Origin: Flavobacteriales bacterium
Lineage (GTDB): Bacteria > Bacteroidota > Bacteroidia > Flavobacteriales_D > Sanyastnellaceae
Assembly (NCBI GenBank): GCA_028823145.1
Contig: JAPKCA010000003.1
Span: 1-54,545 of the forward strand
Reading direction: 5' to 3'
Length of the DNA stretch: 54,545 bases
Position 1 is the first letter of the stretch, and every line of letters begins with the position of its first letter. The translations under genes and the position numbers were made by a program. Positions 26,501-34,501 of the stretch are shown here, in pieces. The notes beneath the pieces are model-generated. The model did not search any database. It worked only from the letters and a program-made list of their open reading frames with translations, and had not been told where the DNA came from.

Positions 26501-28077
26501 ACCGGGCTCCTCATCCCATCCACCAAACCCTTTTATTCTTCCTCTCGGTTGGAACGTTGAGTGCACTTTTCATGTTGCGGCCCGCATCATGGGATTTTAT
26601 TGAATTTCCAAGGTGGTCTCACCTGTTTGAACCCTCAGAAAAGGAGATCAAACCTGAAGATATTTCCCTGCTTCTGGCGGCTTATTCCGACTCGGTCATC
26701 AGCCACTCCAATGATCTTACCACGCCCTTGGATTCGTTGAACCCGATGCCGAAAGATTCATTATCGTTTCGTGGTTTAGATGTCATTAGAAGTGAGGAAA
26801 TCGAAGCGACGGTTCTCGTAAACACCCATGTTCATACGCGATATAACCGATCGCCTCCAACGGACATTCATGAAAATATCGTCCTGCGAGGAACTCCCAA
26901 ATCCTTTGAACTTCTCGGTCGGTTTTTCGAACAATTGGACACCGTTGTGCGGACGAGTTCCTTGCATGTCTTGCATTTTGGCGATTCCCAAATCGAGGGG
27001 GACCGGATGACTTCATTTATCCGTCAAGCATGGCAAAAGAGATGGGGAGGCTCGGGACCGGGTTTCTTATCCCCTATTCCGACTAGCCCATCGCTTGCCA
27101 TGAAACAATCATGGTCAACCGGTTGGAAACGCCATGCGCGTTATGGGAAAAGGGACACGACGATCGGGCACAATCGATATGGAATGCTTGCCTCCTTTGC
27201 AACACATGCCACGGATAACCCTGAAGCAACAAATGCTTGGTTGGAATTCCGACCAAACCTAGCTTCCTATTCCAGCACCAGAAAAGCAGAAGTGGCCACC
27301 CTCCTACTGGGACAAACCGCCTCAACAGGAACAGTTAAGTGTTATCGAAATGAGCATCTTATTGCTTCGCTGCATCTTCCCGATGATAGCATCCATGTGG
27401 AAATTCAAGTGGATCTAATGGACAGCCTTAAATTCACAGACTCATCCTTTGAAAACATCCGCTTTGAATTCGAAGGAACCGTTCCAGAGGTTGACGCCAT
27501 TGGATTCAGCTCTAAATCCGGGGTTGTCGTTCACAACATTGGCATGAGAGGCAGCTCCGGGACTTTGTTTCGTCAGCTTGACCGCACGCAACTGACCGCA
27601 CAACTTCGAGCCCAAAAAGTAGGGTTGGTCATCCTGCAATTTGGTGGAAATGCCGTTCCATACATTGCTGACAGCTCCGCCGTTGAACGATACGGCCATT
27701 GGTTCGCTTCTCAAATCAGACTTTTCAAACAAATCCTTCCAGATACCCCAGTCTTGGTCATCGGACCTTCCGATATGTCCACGAAGGTGGAGAATCAGTT
27801 TGTGACTTACCCCATGCTTGAATTGGTGCGAAGTGCCATTTCAGAAGCGGCATGGAAAGAAGATGCCTTGTTTTGGGACGTTCTACAAGTGATGGGAGGC
27901 AAAGGGTCAATGGCGGCATGGGTGACCAGTGAGCCGCCGTTGGCCAGTTCTGATCACGTGCATTTTACATGGCGCGGAGCAAAGCACATCGCGCAATTGC
28001 TTGATCAAAGCATTGATGCCGAATGGAGCATGTGGAAAGATTGGAAGACCAAGAGCATCGAGAATCCAACTCCATGA
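26497..28077 (+). CDS. Membrane-anchored SGNH/GDSL hydrolase (acyl transfer/esterase)
   Basis: This 526-aa protein has an N-terminal membrane anchor (TLLFFLSVGTLSALFML). After a ~100-residue linker comes an SGNH fold: block I LHFGDSQIEGDRMTSF (catalytic Ser near residue 163), a Gly/Asn block LQFGGNAVPYI, and block V SSDHVHFTWRGAKHI (Asp and His of the triad). Such proteins partner with MBOAT transporters to O-acetylate or de-acetylate surface glycans. It overlaps the LysM gene and the second SGNH gene by 4 nt each, so the four genes are almost certainly one operon. Confidence 0.85.
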   Translation: MNRAPHPIHQTLLFFLSVGTLSALFMLRPASWDFIEFPRWSHLFEPSEKEIKPEDISLLLAAYSDSVISHSNDLTTPLDSLNPMPKDSLSFRGLDVIRSEEIEATVLVNTHVHTRYNRSPPTDIHENIVLRGTPKSFELLGRFFEQLDTVVRTSSLHVLHFGDSQIEGDRMTSFIRQAWQKRWGGSGPGFLSPIPTSPSLAMKQSWSTGWKRHARYGKRDTTIGHNRYGMLASFATHATDNPEATNAWLEFRPNLASYSSTRKAEVATLLLGQTASTGTVKCYRNEHLIASLHLPDDSIHVEIQVDLMDSLKFTDSSFENIRFEFEGTVPEVDAIGFSSKSGVVVHNIGMRGSSGTLFRQLDRTQLTAQLRAQKVGLVILQFGGNAVPYIADSSAVERYGHWFASQIRLFKQILPDTPVLVIGPSDMSTKVENQFVTYPMLELVRSAISEAAWKEDALFWDVLQVMGGKGSMAAWVTSEPPLASSDHVHFTWRGAKHIAQLLDQSIDAEWSMWKDWKTKSIENPTP

Positions 28078-29354
28078 AATCTTTCTACGTTCATCCAAAA
28101 GCATGGTGTTGCTGGGTCATTATCATCCAATATGGGTTGATCGCTCCCCTCTCTATTGGACAAGTTGAAAACGACCGTGTCAGTTCTGTAGATTCAAATG
28201 TCGTCTGGGTCATTCCTCATGCCCAATCCCCGTTCGAGAATCTCTGGGCGACCATGGATTCATTGGCCAATCGCAATGAAGGGAGCCTCCAGTGTCTATA
28301 TGTTGGAGGATCCCATGTACAAGCTGGCTGGATTGGTCATGGCCTGCGTAAGCGTTTTTCGAATTGGGTATCCAAAAGCGATGAATCGCGGGGACTGATG
28401 CTCCCCTATCGTATGGCCGAGACCAACACCCCTACTCATTTCAGAAGTGAGATTGAAGGCCGCTGGGAAACGAACAAGTGCACTTCAAGCAGATCACTCC
28501 CGCCTTTTGGAGGAACAGGAATACGCGTCACCACCCGAGAGGATCAGGCAAAATGGCAGCATGTCGCCATTCGCCCGGACTCTTCGCTTTTCACCTGCAC
28601 AGAAATCGAAGTCTGGGGACGTGCTTCGGGATGCAGCCCCAAATGGAACGGCACCTCGACACCCGCAATCCGTTCGATACTACCCGATCAAAGGGGATGG
28701 CTCTTTCAATTTGAAGAGCCCGTTGACACGGTAGCTTTCTGCTTGGAAGCGAATGGGCACGGCCCTATCCAATTCGATTTGTTTGGAATGCTTGCGAAAA
28801 CACCACAACCCAACGGACCGAAATTCACCATGCACGAATGGGGACACAATGGAGCTAAGATGGAACACGTTCTACGATGTGAAGGGCTTGGTGAATCATT
28901 GGGTTCTATGGAGCTGGACTTGATTCTCATTGGGATCGGCATCAATGACGCTCATGCTGGCGGCTTGCAATGGAATCCCGTTGACTTCGAAAGTGAATAC
29001 GATAGCCTCATTCACACGATCCGACTTACAAAACCTCTCGCTGCCATCGTACTTCTGACCAACACCGACTCGTTTCGCAAGCGCATGAATCCGGACACGA
29101 ATGCCTTGAAAATTCGTGACGTGCTTTTAGGATTGGCCAAAAAACATCGCCTCGGCGTATACGACATGGGAAAGGCCATGGGAGGCTTAGGTTCTATTCA
29201 ACGGTGGCATGAATTGGGATGGGCACAGGATGACCTGATTCACTTCACTGAAGAGGGGTATGACCAATTGACTCAGTTGATTTTCAATTCATGGCGAAAA
29301 GCCTATGCTGAGAACAACCATTCCGCCCTTCCATTCAAACGTCCCCAGCCTTGA
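28074..29354 (+). CDS. Second SGNH-family protein with altered block I (GGSH)
   Basis: A 426-aa exported protein. The ATG at 28074 gives a 4-nt overlap with the preceding gene and a signal-like MKSFYVHPKAWCCWVIIIQ. Block I reads YVGGSHVQAGWIGHG, where GDSH is usual, so the Asp before the catalytic Ser is Gly. The other blocks are intact: IGIGINDAHAGG (Asn) and DDLIHFTEEGYDQL (Asp/His). The family remains SGNH; whether it is active is open, since the Ser-Asp-His triad itself is kept. It sits between the first SGNH gene and the MBOAT gene, with a 1-nt overlap to the latter (TGATG). Confidence 0.8.
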   Translation: MKSFYVHPKAWCCWVIIIQYGLIAPLSIGQVENDRVSSVDSNVVWVIPHAQSPFENLWATMDSLANRNEGSLQCLYVGGSHVQAGWIGHGLRKRFSNWVSKSDESRGLMLPYRMAETNTPTHFRSEIEGRWETNKCTSSRSLPPFGGTGIRVTTREDQAKWQHVAIRPDSSLFTCTEIEVWGRASGCSPKWNGTSTPAIRSILPDQRGWLFQFEEPVDTVAFCLEANGHGPIQFDLFGMLAKTPQPNGPKFTMHEWGHNGAKMEHVLRCEGLGESLGSMELDLILIGIGINDAHAGGLQWNPVDFESEYDSLIHTIRLTKPLAAIVLLTNTDSFRKRMNPDTNALKIRDVLLGLAKKHRLGVYDMGKAMGGLGSIQRWHELGWAQDDLIHFTEEGYDQLTQLIFNSWRKAYAENNHSALPFKRPQP

Positions 29355-31042
29355 TGGATTGGTTTCTATATGACCCAGGGGCTCCGCTCAATTTTATGCG
29401 CCCAGCATTTTGGGCATTTCTATTCTGCGTCTTGGCAGGGTTTGCTTTGCTCGAGCGGAAGATTGCCATGCGCAATGCATTCTTGTTTTTAGTCAGTCTG
29501 TTTTTCTATTGGAAAACAAGCGGATTCTTTGTGCTCATCTTGCTTTTTTCAACGGTTTCAGACTGGCTGATTGGTCATCGAATTGGCCATTCTGAAGGCA
29601 ACCGAAGGAAAAGCTGGCTCGCACTGAGTTTGACGCTCAACTTGCTCTTGCTGCTCTATTTTAAATATGCTTATTTCTTTGCTGACAGCATCAATCCGCT
29701 CCTTGGAACACACTGGAATCCAGCGCATATACTAAACCCATTATCAACGATTTCTTTTGGGTCTACCATCCGGTTCGAACGGATTCTTCTTCCCGTAGGA
29801 ATATCGTTCTACACATTTCAAACCATGTCATATGCCATCGACGTGTACCGGAAAGACTTGGCTCCGGTTAAAAGCATTCTCGACTTTGGCTTTTTCGTGA
29901 GTTTTTTCCCTCAATTGGTTGCCGGCCCCATCGTTCGAGCGAAGGATTTTATTCCTCAAATCATGCGTCCATACTCCCTTTCCAAAGCGGGGTTTGGAAT
30001 GGCCCTTTTTTGGATTCTCAACGGAATCCTTAAAAAAGTTTGGTTGGCGGATTATGTGGCTACAAATCTGGTGGATCGAGTGTTTGCCAATCCTTCAAGC
30101 TACACCGGATTCGAAAACCTTCTCGGGCTCTATGGATACAGCCTTCAAGTGTACGGGGATTTCAGTGGCTATACGGATATCGCCATCGGCATCGCTTTGT
30201 TAATGGGTTTTCATTTGCCCATCAACTTTCGTTCTCCATATAAGGCAAGGCATGTCGGAGAGTTCTGGAAACGCTGGCATATCAGCTTATCCAGCTGGCT
30301 CAAAGATTACCTCTATATCCCCATGGGTGGAAACCGAAAAGCCACTGCATTTACATGGATCAGCGGGCTCTTTTTCTTTGGCTTCTTCTGCCTGCTTGCT
30401 CCATCCGTTGGATGGATCCTACTGGCCTCGGGATTGATATTTTTTTGCTGGGCGGCGGCGGCGGCTTTCCCATCCTTTCAAAAACGAATCAGCACCAACA
30501 TCAACATCCTCATGACCATGCTGATTGGCGGATTGTGGCATGGGGCAAGTTGGAACTTTGTGCTATGGGGAGGGTTGAATGGACTGGGGCTGTTGGTCTA
30601 CAAATCATGGCGAAAATGGAGTCCTTGGGAAAAGAAAGACCGGTGGTGGAAACATGGAATAGGCATCCTCATTACATTCCACTTCATCACTTTTACCCGC
30701 ATTTGGTTCCGATCTGGAAGTCACACAGATTGGTCCAGCATTGGCACGCCTCATGACTTATGGCAGGAGTGGTTTGCAGCCAACAGCATGATTGCACAGT
30801 TGACTCAAGCATTCTGGAACAGTCCATTTTTAGAAATCCTCTGGGGATACCGTCAAGTGCTAGGGGTTGTAGCGTTGGGCTATGCGATACACATGCTGCC
30901 TGAAAGGTGGAAAGCTTCTTACCGTTCCACTTTTGCCAACAGCGGGTTTTTCTTACAGCTCCTGATGACCATTGCAGTCATTGCAATCGCATGGGCCGGC
31001 ATGAGTGCTGGACTGCAGCCGTTCATCTATTTCCAATTTTGA
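29354..31042 (+). CDS. MBOAT-family O-acyltransferase (AlgI/PatA-like)
   Basis: A 562-aa polytopic inner-membrane protein with ~11-12 hydrophobic helices. It has the family signatures FFPQLVAGPIVRAKDFIPQI, GEFWKRWHISLSSWLKDYLY and GGLWHGASWNFVLWGGLNG, the last with the catalytic His near residue 395. By analogy with AlgI and PatA it should move acyl (usually acetyl) groups from cytoplasmic acyl-CoA across the membrane to a partner SGNH protein that modifies a polysaccharide or peptidoglycan. Two SGNH partners lie directly upstream. The listed start is a TTG one codon earlier; the ATG at 29354 is used. No alginate genes are nearby, so the glycan is unknown. Confidence 0.93.
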   Translation: MDWFLYDPGAPLNFMRPAFWAFLFCVLAGFALLERKIAMRNAFLFLVSLFFYWKTSGFFVLILLFSTVSDWLIGHRIGHSEGNRRKSWLALSLTLNLLLLLYFKYAYFFADSINPLLGTHWNPAHILNPLSTISFGSTIRFERILLPVGISFYTFQTMSYAIDVYRKDLAPVKSILDFGFFVSFFPQLVAGPIVRAKDFIPQIMRPYSLSKAGFGMALFWILNGILKKVWLADYVATNLVDRVFANPSSYTGFENLLGLYGYSLQVYGDFSGYTDIAIGIALLMGFHLPINFRSPYKARHVGEFWKRWHISLSSWLKDYLYIPMGGNRKATAFTWISGLFFFGFFCLLAPSVGWILLASGLIFFCWAAAAAFPSFQKRISTNINILMTMLIGGLWHGASWNFVLWGGLNGLGLLVYKSWRKWSPWEKKDRWWKHGIGILITFHFITFTRIWFRSGSHTDWSSIGTPHDLWQEWFAANSMIAQLTQAFWNSPFLEILWGYRQVLGVVALGYAIHMLPERWKASYRSTFANSGFFLQLLMTIAVIAIAWAGMSAGLQPFIYFQF

Positions 31043-31064
31043 CCAGGAAACGACTCCTGCATAT

Positions 31065-31217
31065 TCAGTTCACCTCAGTAGGAATTTCAACTGCCTGATA
31101 TGCACTGCACGATTCGGCATTGGCGCACGAAGTCATAATGACAGCAATTGATAGAATTCCAAGAAATGCGATAATCACTTGCTGCAATCGCATTTGGGTT
31201 ATTTTTTGAGAAAACAT
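31065..31217 (-). CDS. 50-aa lipoprotein, below the ORF track cutoff
   Basis: An ORF read from ATG at 31217 on the minus strand. It encodes a hydrophobic signal (VIIAFLGILSIAVIMTSC) ending in a lipobox-like MTSC, then a short mature peptide CANAESCSAYQAVEIPTEVN of 20 residues with a second Cys. Tiny lipoproteins with a C....C.AY pattern recur in Bacteroidota in my memory, but I know no function. A box TCAGTTTG, one mismatch from the -7 consensus, lies 8 nt before the start. It is the only gene in the 275-nt gap after the MBOAT gene, to which it is convergent. Confidence 0.68.
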   Translation of the reverse strand: MFSQKITQMRLQQVIIAFLGILSIAVIMTSCANAESCSAYQAVEIPTEVN

Positions 31218-31222
31218 GCTGG

Positions 31223-31310
31223 TTCCAAACTGAGAATATTGAACGTCTAGATTCCAAACTTAGTATAAGTTCTTCAAACTACCTTCGCGATTGATTCATT
31301 CATCCAAACT
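31223..31310. repeat. Four copies of a TTCCAAACT-type motif in a divergent promoter region
   Basis: TTCCAAACT at 31223 and 31252, TTCAAACT at 31273 and ATCCAAACT at 31302, all in the same orientation and spaced 29, 21 and 29 nt. On the minus strand they read AGTTTGGAA and resemble promoter TTTG boxes of the small lipoprotein gene. They may be tandem promoters or an operator array serving both divergent genes. Confidence 0.4.
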
Positions 31311-31316
31311 TAAACT

Positions 31317-31643
31317 ATGGAACCAATGAGCAAAACTGGCCTTCTACAGGCCACATTAGTGGGTGTTGTCCTGCTGCAAGTACTCTTCCTTTGGGATGTC
31401 ATTCCAGGTCTATGGACACCTGATATCATGGCTCATATTTTGGAATCCATGCTCCCGGTCCGGGGAGTCATCATGTTGGTTGAACTGTTTGGAATCGCCG
31501 TGCTATTTGTCGATGTCGTCACCCGGTTTGATGAATTAAATCCCAAATGGAAAGTACTGCACTGTATAACTGTCGCAGCTTGCATGATCGGCTATATCCT
31601 GCAATTCTTTGTTTATTTCCTCGACAGCGCGTACCTCGAATGA
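31317..31643 (+). CDS. Small integral membrane protein of unknown function
   Basis: A 108-aa protein with three predicted membrane segments: LLQATLVGVVLLQVLFLWDV, VIMLVELFGIAVLFVDVVT and ITVAACMIGYILQFFVYFL. I recognise no family. It is preceded by a 99-nt AT-rich region with repeated CCAAACT motifs shared with the divergent small lipoprotein gene, and ends 13 nt before a convergent gene. A monocistronic unit is likely. Composition and frame use look like a real gene. Confidence 0.7.
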   Translation: MEPMSKTGLLQATLVGVVLLQVLFLWDVIPGLWTPDIMAHILESMLPVRGVIMLVELFGIAVLFVDVVTRFDELNPKWKVLHCITVAACMIGYILQFFVYFLDSAYLE

Positions 31644-31656
31644 AGGATTCCCCTTA

Positions 31657-32433
31657 TCAATCCCATTGGTACTGGTAATCACTGTCATTCAGGCGAGAAG
31701 GCATCGAACGATACAATTCAAAACGCTGTTGAATATAGCGGATGAATTCATATTGGGTCCATTGCTGCAACAATTCATCTCCAGGATCGCTAAATGCAAT
31801 AAACGCGTCAAAATCCGCTGGCTTCAGGGTGATGATATCGTAATCCACGTATTTGATAAAAAGTTCCCGCAATAAATCGTGACGCTCATCGCGGTTTTCC
31901 ATTTTCGCTACAGCTCGCTTGCTTTGTTCATCCCTGTTGAACATTTGATACAAAAATGTAATCGGGCTAGAGAACGCATCCACCTTGGAAATTCGGTAAT
32001 CCTCTTCATCATAACCCAGCGCCTCAATGTCATTCAATATTTCCCGCAATTCTCTTGGGGCCACGACTTCCGCCGTTCCTATTTCCACTTGGAGCCGCTT
32101 CAGTTTCACCACCAAGTCCCATTGCCTTCTATCCATTGGAGCAATCCGATCAGTGGTATGAAATCCAATGGCACCGAAAGCAATGGTGTCTCCTGGGCAA
32201 ACCGCCAGCAGAAATGTGCCTTGGTGGTCTACAAATTGACCTCCACCATCCCGGGATCGATTGACGACCATCGCCGCTGGAACCATTCGTCCAGCAGCAT
32301 CCGTTACGGCGCCCGAAACAAACATGAGGCTATCACAACGAAAATTGGGCCATTGTTCTTGACTCCACGCGCGACCCTCAATGGAAACCACGACAATACT
32401 CAACAATGCAATCCGTATAACTGACCTAAGCAT
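31657..32433 (-). CDS. Exported protein with carboxypeptidase-regulatory-like domain
   Basis: A 258-aa protein starting with a signal peptide (MLRSVIRIALLSIVVVSIEG). I trimmed 24 residues of the listed ORF to place the start after the -7 box at 32438. Residues ~35-110 form a CarboxypepD_reg-like beta-sandwich (MFVSGAVTDAAGRMVPAAMV ... CPGDTIAFGAIGFHTT), common at the N-termini of TonB receptors and in small secreted proteins. The C-terminal half is helical and charged, ending near KYVDYDIITLKPADFDAF. No catalytic motif. Function unknown. Divergent from meaB with only 39 nt between start codons. Confidence 0.8.
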   Translation of the reverse strand: MLRSVIRIALLSIVVVSIEGRAWSQEQWPNFRCDSLMFVSGAVTDAAGRMVPAAMVVNRSRDGGGQFVDHQGTFLLAVCPGDTIAFGAIGFHTTDRIAPMDRRQWDLVVKLKRLQVEIGTAEVVAPRELREILNDIEALGYDEEDYRISKVDAFSSPITFLYQMFNRDEQSKRAVAKMENRDERHDLLRELFIKYVDYDIITLKPADFDAFIAFSDPGDELLQQWTQYEFIRYIQQRFELYRSMPSRLNDSDYQYQWD

Positions 32434-32437
32434 AGCG

Positions 32438-32445
32438 GCAAGATA
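32438..32445 (-). promoter_or_regulatory. Candidate -7 box of the carboxypeptidase-regulatory-like gene
   Basis: TATCTTGC on the minus strand, a TAnnTTTG-like sequence ending 4 nt before the ATG at 32433. It lies 15 nt from the oppositely oriented box of meaB. Confidence 0.35.
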
Positions 32446-32460
32446 GTTCCGACCTGGCGT

Positions 32461-32468
32461 TAACTTCG
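32461..32468 (+). promoter_or_regulatory. Candidate -7 box of meaB
   Basis: TAACTTCG, one mismatch from TAnnTTTG, ends 4 nt before the meaB ATG at 32473. The whole intergenic region is 39 nt, leaving no room for a conventional leader on either side. Confidence 0.42.
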
Positions 32469-32472
32469 AAAC

Positions 32473-33564
32473 ATGCCCCAGGATGACGCTCCCAAAAAAA
32501 AACAAGGACGTACCGCTGAACTCGGCTCAACAGCCAAGCTCGAAGCGCAGCAGCGCATTCAGCAGGCCAAAGCTGCGACTTCTGACATTCAGCAATGGGC
32601 GTCTGACCTATGCCATGGAAGCAGAGAAGCATTAAGCAGAGCCATTACACTCGCTGAGAGCACTTTACCTACAGATCGCGCGCGTTTAGAATTGTTGCTC
32701 AAGTTGACGCACCAGCCTGATAGGAGTCAATCAAGTTGGCGCATAGGCATCACCGGTGTCCCAGGAGTTGGAAAGAGCACCTTCATCGAAGAATTTGGCC
32801 TAGAGTGGCTCAGAAAAGGACATCGCGTGGCCGTCTTGGCCGTTGACCCGAGCAGCCAGCGCTCCGGTGGGAGCATCCTCGGTGATAAGACCCGGATGGA
32901 ACGACTAACACGCAGCACAGATGCTTTCATCAGGCCCAGTCCAGCCGCGAAGACTTTAGGCGGTGTTTCAAGAGCGACGCATGAATCGATTCTGCTCTGC
33001 GAAGCTGCGGGCTTTGATCGGATTTTAGTGGAAACCGTGGGAGTGGGACAATCCGAAACCGAAGTGAAAAATCTGACCGATGTCTTTCTTCTATTGATGC
33101 TTGCTGGTGCAGGTGATGAGTTGCAAGGCATCAAGCGAGGAATCATGGAAATGGCGGACTTGATTTTGATCAATAAATGCGATGGATTGAACATTCAACA
33201 AGCACAACAAGCTGTAGCTGTTTACCAACAAGCCATTCATCTTTTCCCCGTTCCTGCTGGCGATCATCAGGTAGAAGTGACTGCCATCAGTGCTCTGGAA
33301 AATACCGGCATTGAATCCACCTGCAAACAAGTCGAGTCGCTCATGGAGTCATGGCATTCAACAGGATGGATTCAAGAATTGAGGTCCTCCCAATGCCAAC
33401 ACCAATTTGAACGACACATCCGCGATTTACTCGTTGAGCAGACCCTGCTAAACCCTTTGCAACAATCTCACTTGGAACAGTTGCAAAGTGAAGTGCAACG
33501 ACAACACATTTCAGCCTATGCGGCTGCGCGATTGTGGATTCAGTCCCTAGCTTCGAAGACATGA
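32473..33564 (+). CDS. meaB: Methylmalonyl-CoA mutase-associated GTPase MeaB (ArgK)
   Basis: A 363-aa G3E-type P-loop GTPase that loads and protects adenosylcobalamin on methylmalonyl-CoA mutase. It shows the Walker A GVPGVGKSTFIEEFG, the DPSSQRSGGSILGDKTRM block typical of MeaB/ArgK, the ETVGVGQSETEV switch region and NKCDG guanine-binding motif. A ~40-residue helical N-terminal extension and C-terminal dimerisation arm are normal. The mutase subunits are not in this window. Its stop overlaps the next gene by 4 nt, coupling it to a degenerate kinase-like protein. Confidence 0.94.
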   Translation: MPQDDAPKKKQGRTAELGSTAKLEAQQRIQQAKAATSDIQQWASDLCHGSREALSRAITLAESTLPTDRARLELLLKLTHQPDRSQSSWRIGITGVPGVGKSTFIEEFGLEWLRKGHRVAVLAVDPSSQRSGGSILGDKTRMERLTRSTDAFIRPSPAAKTLGGVSRATHESILLCEAAGFDRILVETVGVGQSETEVKNLTDVFLLLMLAGAGDELQGIKRGIMEMADLILINKCDGLNIQQAQQAVAVYQQAIHLFPVPAGDHQVEVTAISALENTGIESTCKQVESLMESWHSTGWIQELRSSQCQHQFERHIRDLLVEQTLLNPLQQSHLEQLQSEVQRQHISAYAAARLWIQSLASKT

Positions 33565-34496
33565 GTGGATGGATGATTGGGTGGATGAGCATTGCAGGGG
33601 TGTCTGCCGCATTTCTCGTGATCCAGTATTCCGAAATGAAGCACGAGTCGCCCCTTCTCTCTTCTGTCAAAAACCCCTCTGATTTTGTCATCCGACATGC
33701 CCCCGCTTTCGGATGGATTGCATGGTTAATTTTTGGATGGATCGGAGTTCCAAACTTACCCGAAGGCATCGTTTTGACTTCAATGGTCAGCTTTGCATCT
33801 TTGGTGGCGTGGTCCAATCGCAAGGTGATTTCACGTTTGCCTGAAGAAACGGAAGATTCGCCTGAAAATATTCATGCGCGGTTGGTGCAGTTGAGGATTC
33901 AGTTGCAGCGGCTACATGAACGAGAAAGACTCAGCCTCCGATTGGAACGTGCTGAGCAATCGCAAAATGTATTGGACCGATACGAGCAGCGCTTTCAGGT
34001 CATCTTGTTGGCCATTGAACAGCACCTGACCTTTGGTGACCACGAACGCGCTGAACGAATCATCACATTATTTGCAAGGCATCTCAGACACATTCTACAT
34101 GAAGGGTCTACTCCTTTCCTGTCCCTTGCCGACACGTTGGATCACATCAAAACACACATCCGGTTGATGGAATTGCTCACTGCAGGTCGATTCGAGTGTG
34201 AATTGGATGACGGGATGTTGGACGATTCAATCCTCAACAGATACACGGAGAGCTTGCAAATTAGTCCGTGGGTCGAGTCGATGGTTTGGCCATTTTATGA
34301 ATGGGCTGAAAGGACAACCGAACCGATTCCTCCCATTCAATTGCTCATCGATGTCATGGAGGATCAAGTCGATTTCTCCTTTGCACACCCCAACATCAAT
34401 CCAGCGATTATCGCTTGTGACTTTCGCTTAAAATTGTTGGGCGCCGCACAAGGTGTAGAACTCGAAGAATGGTCTTCATCCCTTCAAGTTGCTTGA
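33561..34496 (+). CDS. Membrane protein resembling a degenerate LytS-type histidine kinase
   Basis: This 311-aa protein starts at the ATG overlapping the meaB stop. It has two or three hydrophobic segments in the first ~90 residues (MIGWMSIAGVSAAFLVIQY; FGWIAWLIFGWIGV), then a long charged coiled coil. A region near residues 135-210 follows (RFQVILLAIEQHLTFGDHER ... LFARHLRHILHEG) that parallels the His_kinase domain of the intact kinase at 39380. The hallmark NPHFLFN is replaced by EQRFQVI, so the phosphoacceptor His is gone. The place of the ATP-binding ENA..HG reads YEWAERT. It probably cannot bind ATP or phosphorylate and may act as a scaffold. The homology is by eye; an unrelated membrane protein is possible. 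Confidence 0.7.
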   Translation: MSGWMIGWMSIAGVSAAFLVIQYSEMKHESPLLSSVKNPSDFVIRHAPAFGWIAWLIFGWIGVPNLPEGIVLTSMVSFASLVAWSNRKVISRLPEETEDSPENIHARLVQLRIQLQRLHERERLSLRLERAEQSQNVLDRYEQRFQVILLAIEQHLTFGDHERAERIITLFARHLRHILHEGSTPFLSLADTLDHIKTHIRLMELLTAGRFECELDDGMLDDSILNRYTESLQISPWVESMVWPFYEWAERTTEPIPPIQLLIDVMEDQVDFSFAHPNINPAIIACDFRLKLLGAAQGVELEEWSSSLQVA

Positions 34497-34501
34497 GCGA
34501 A

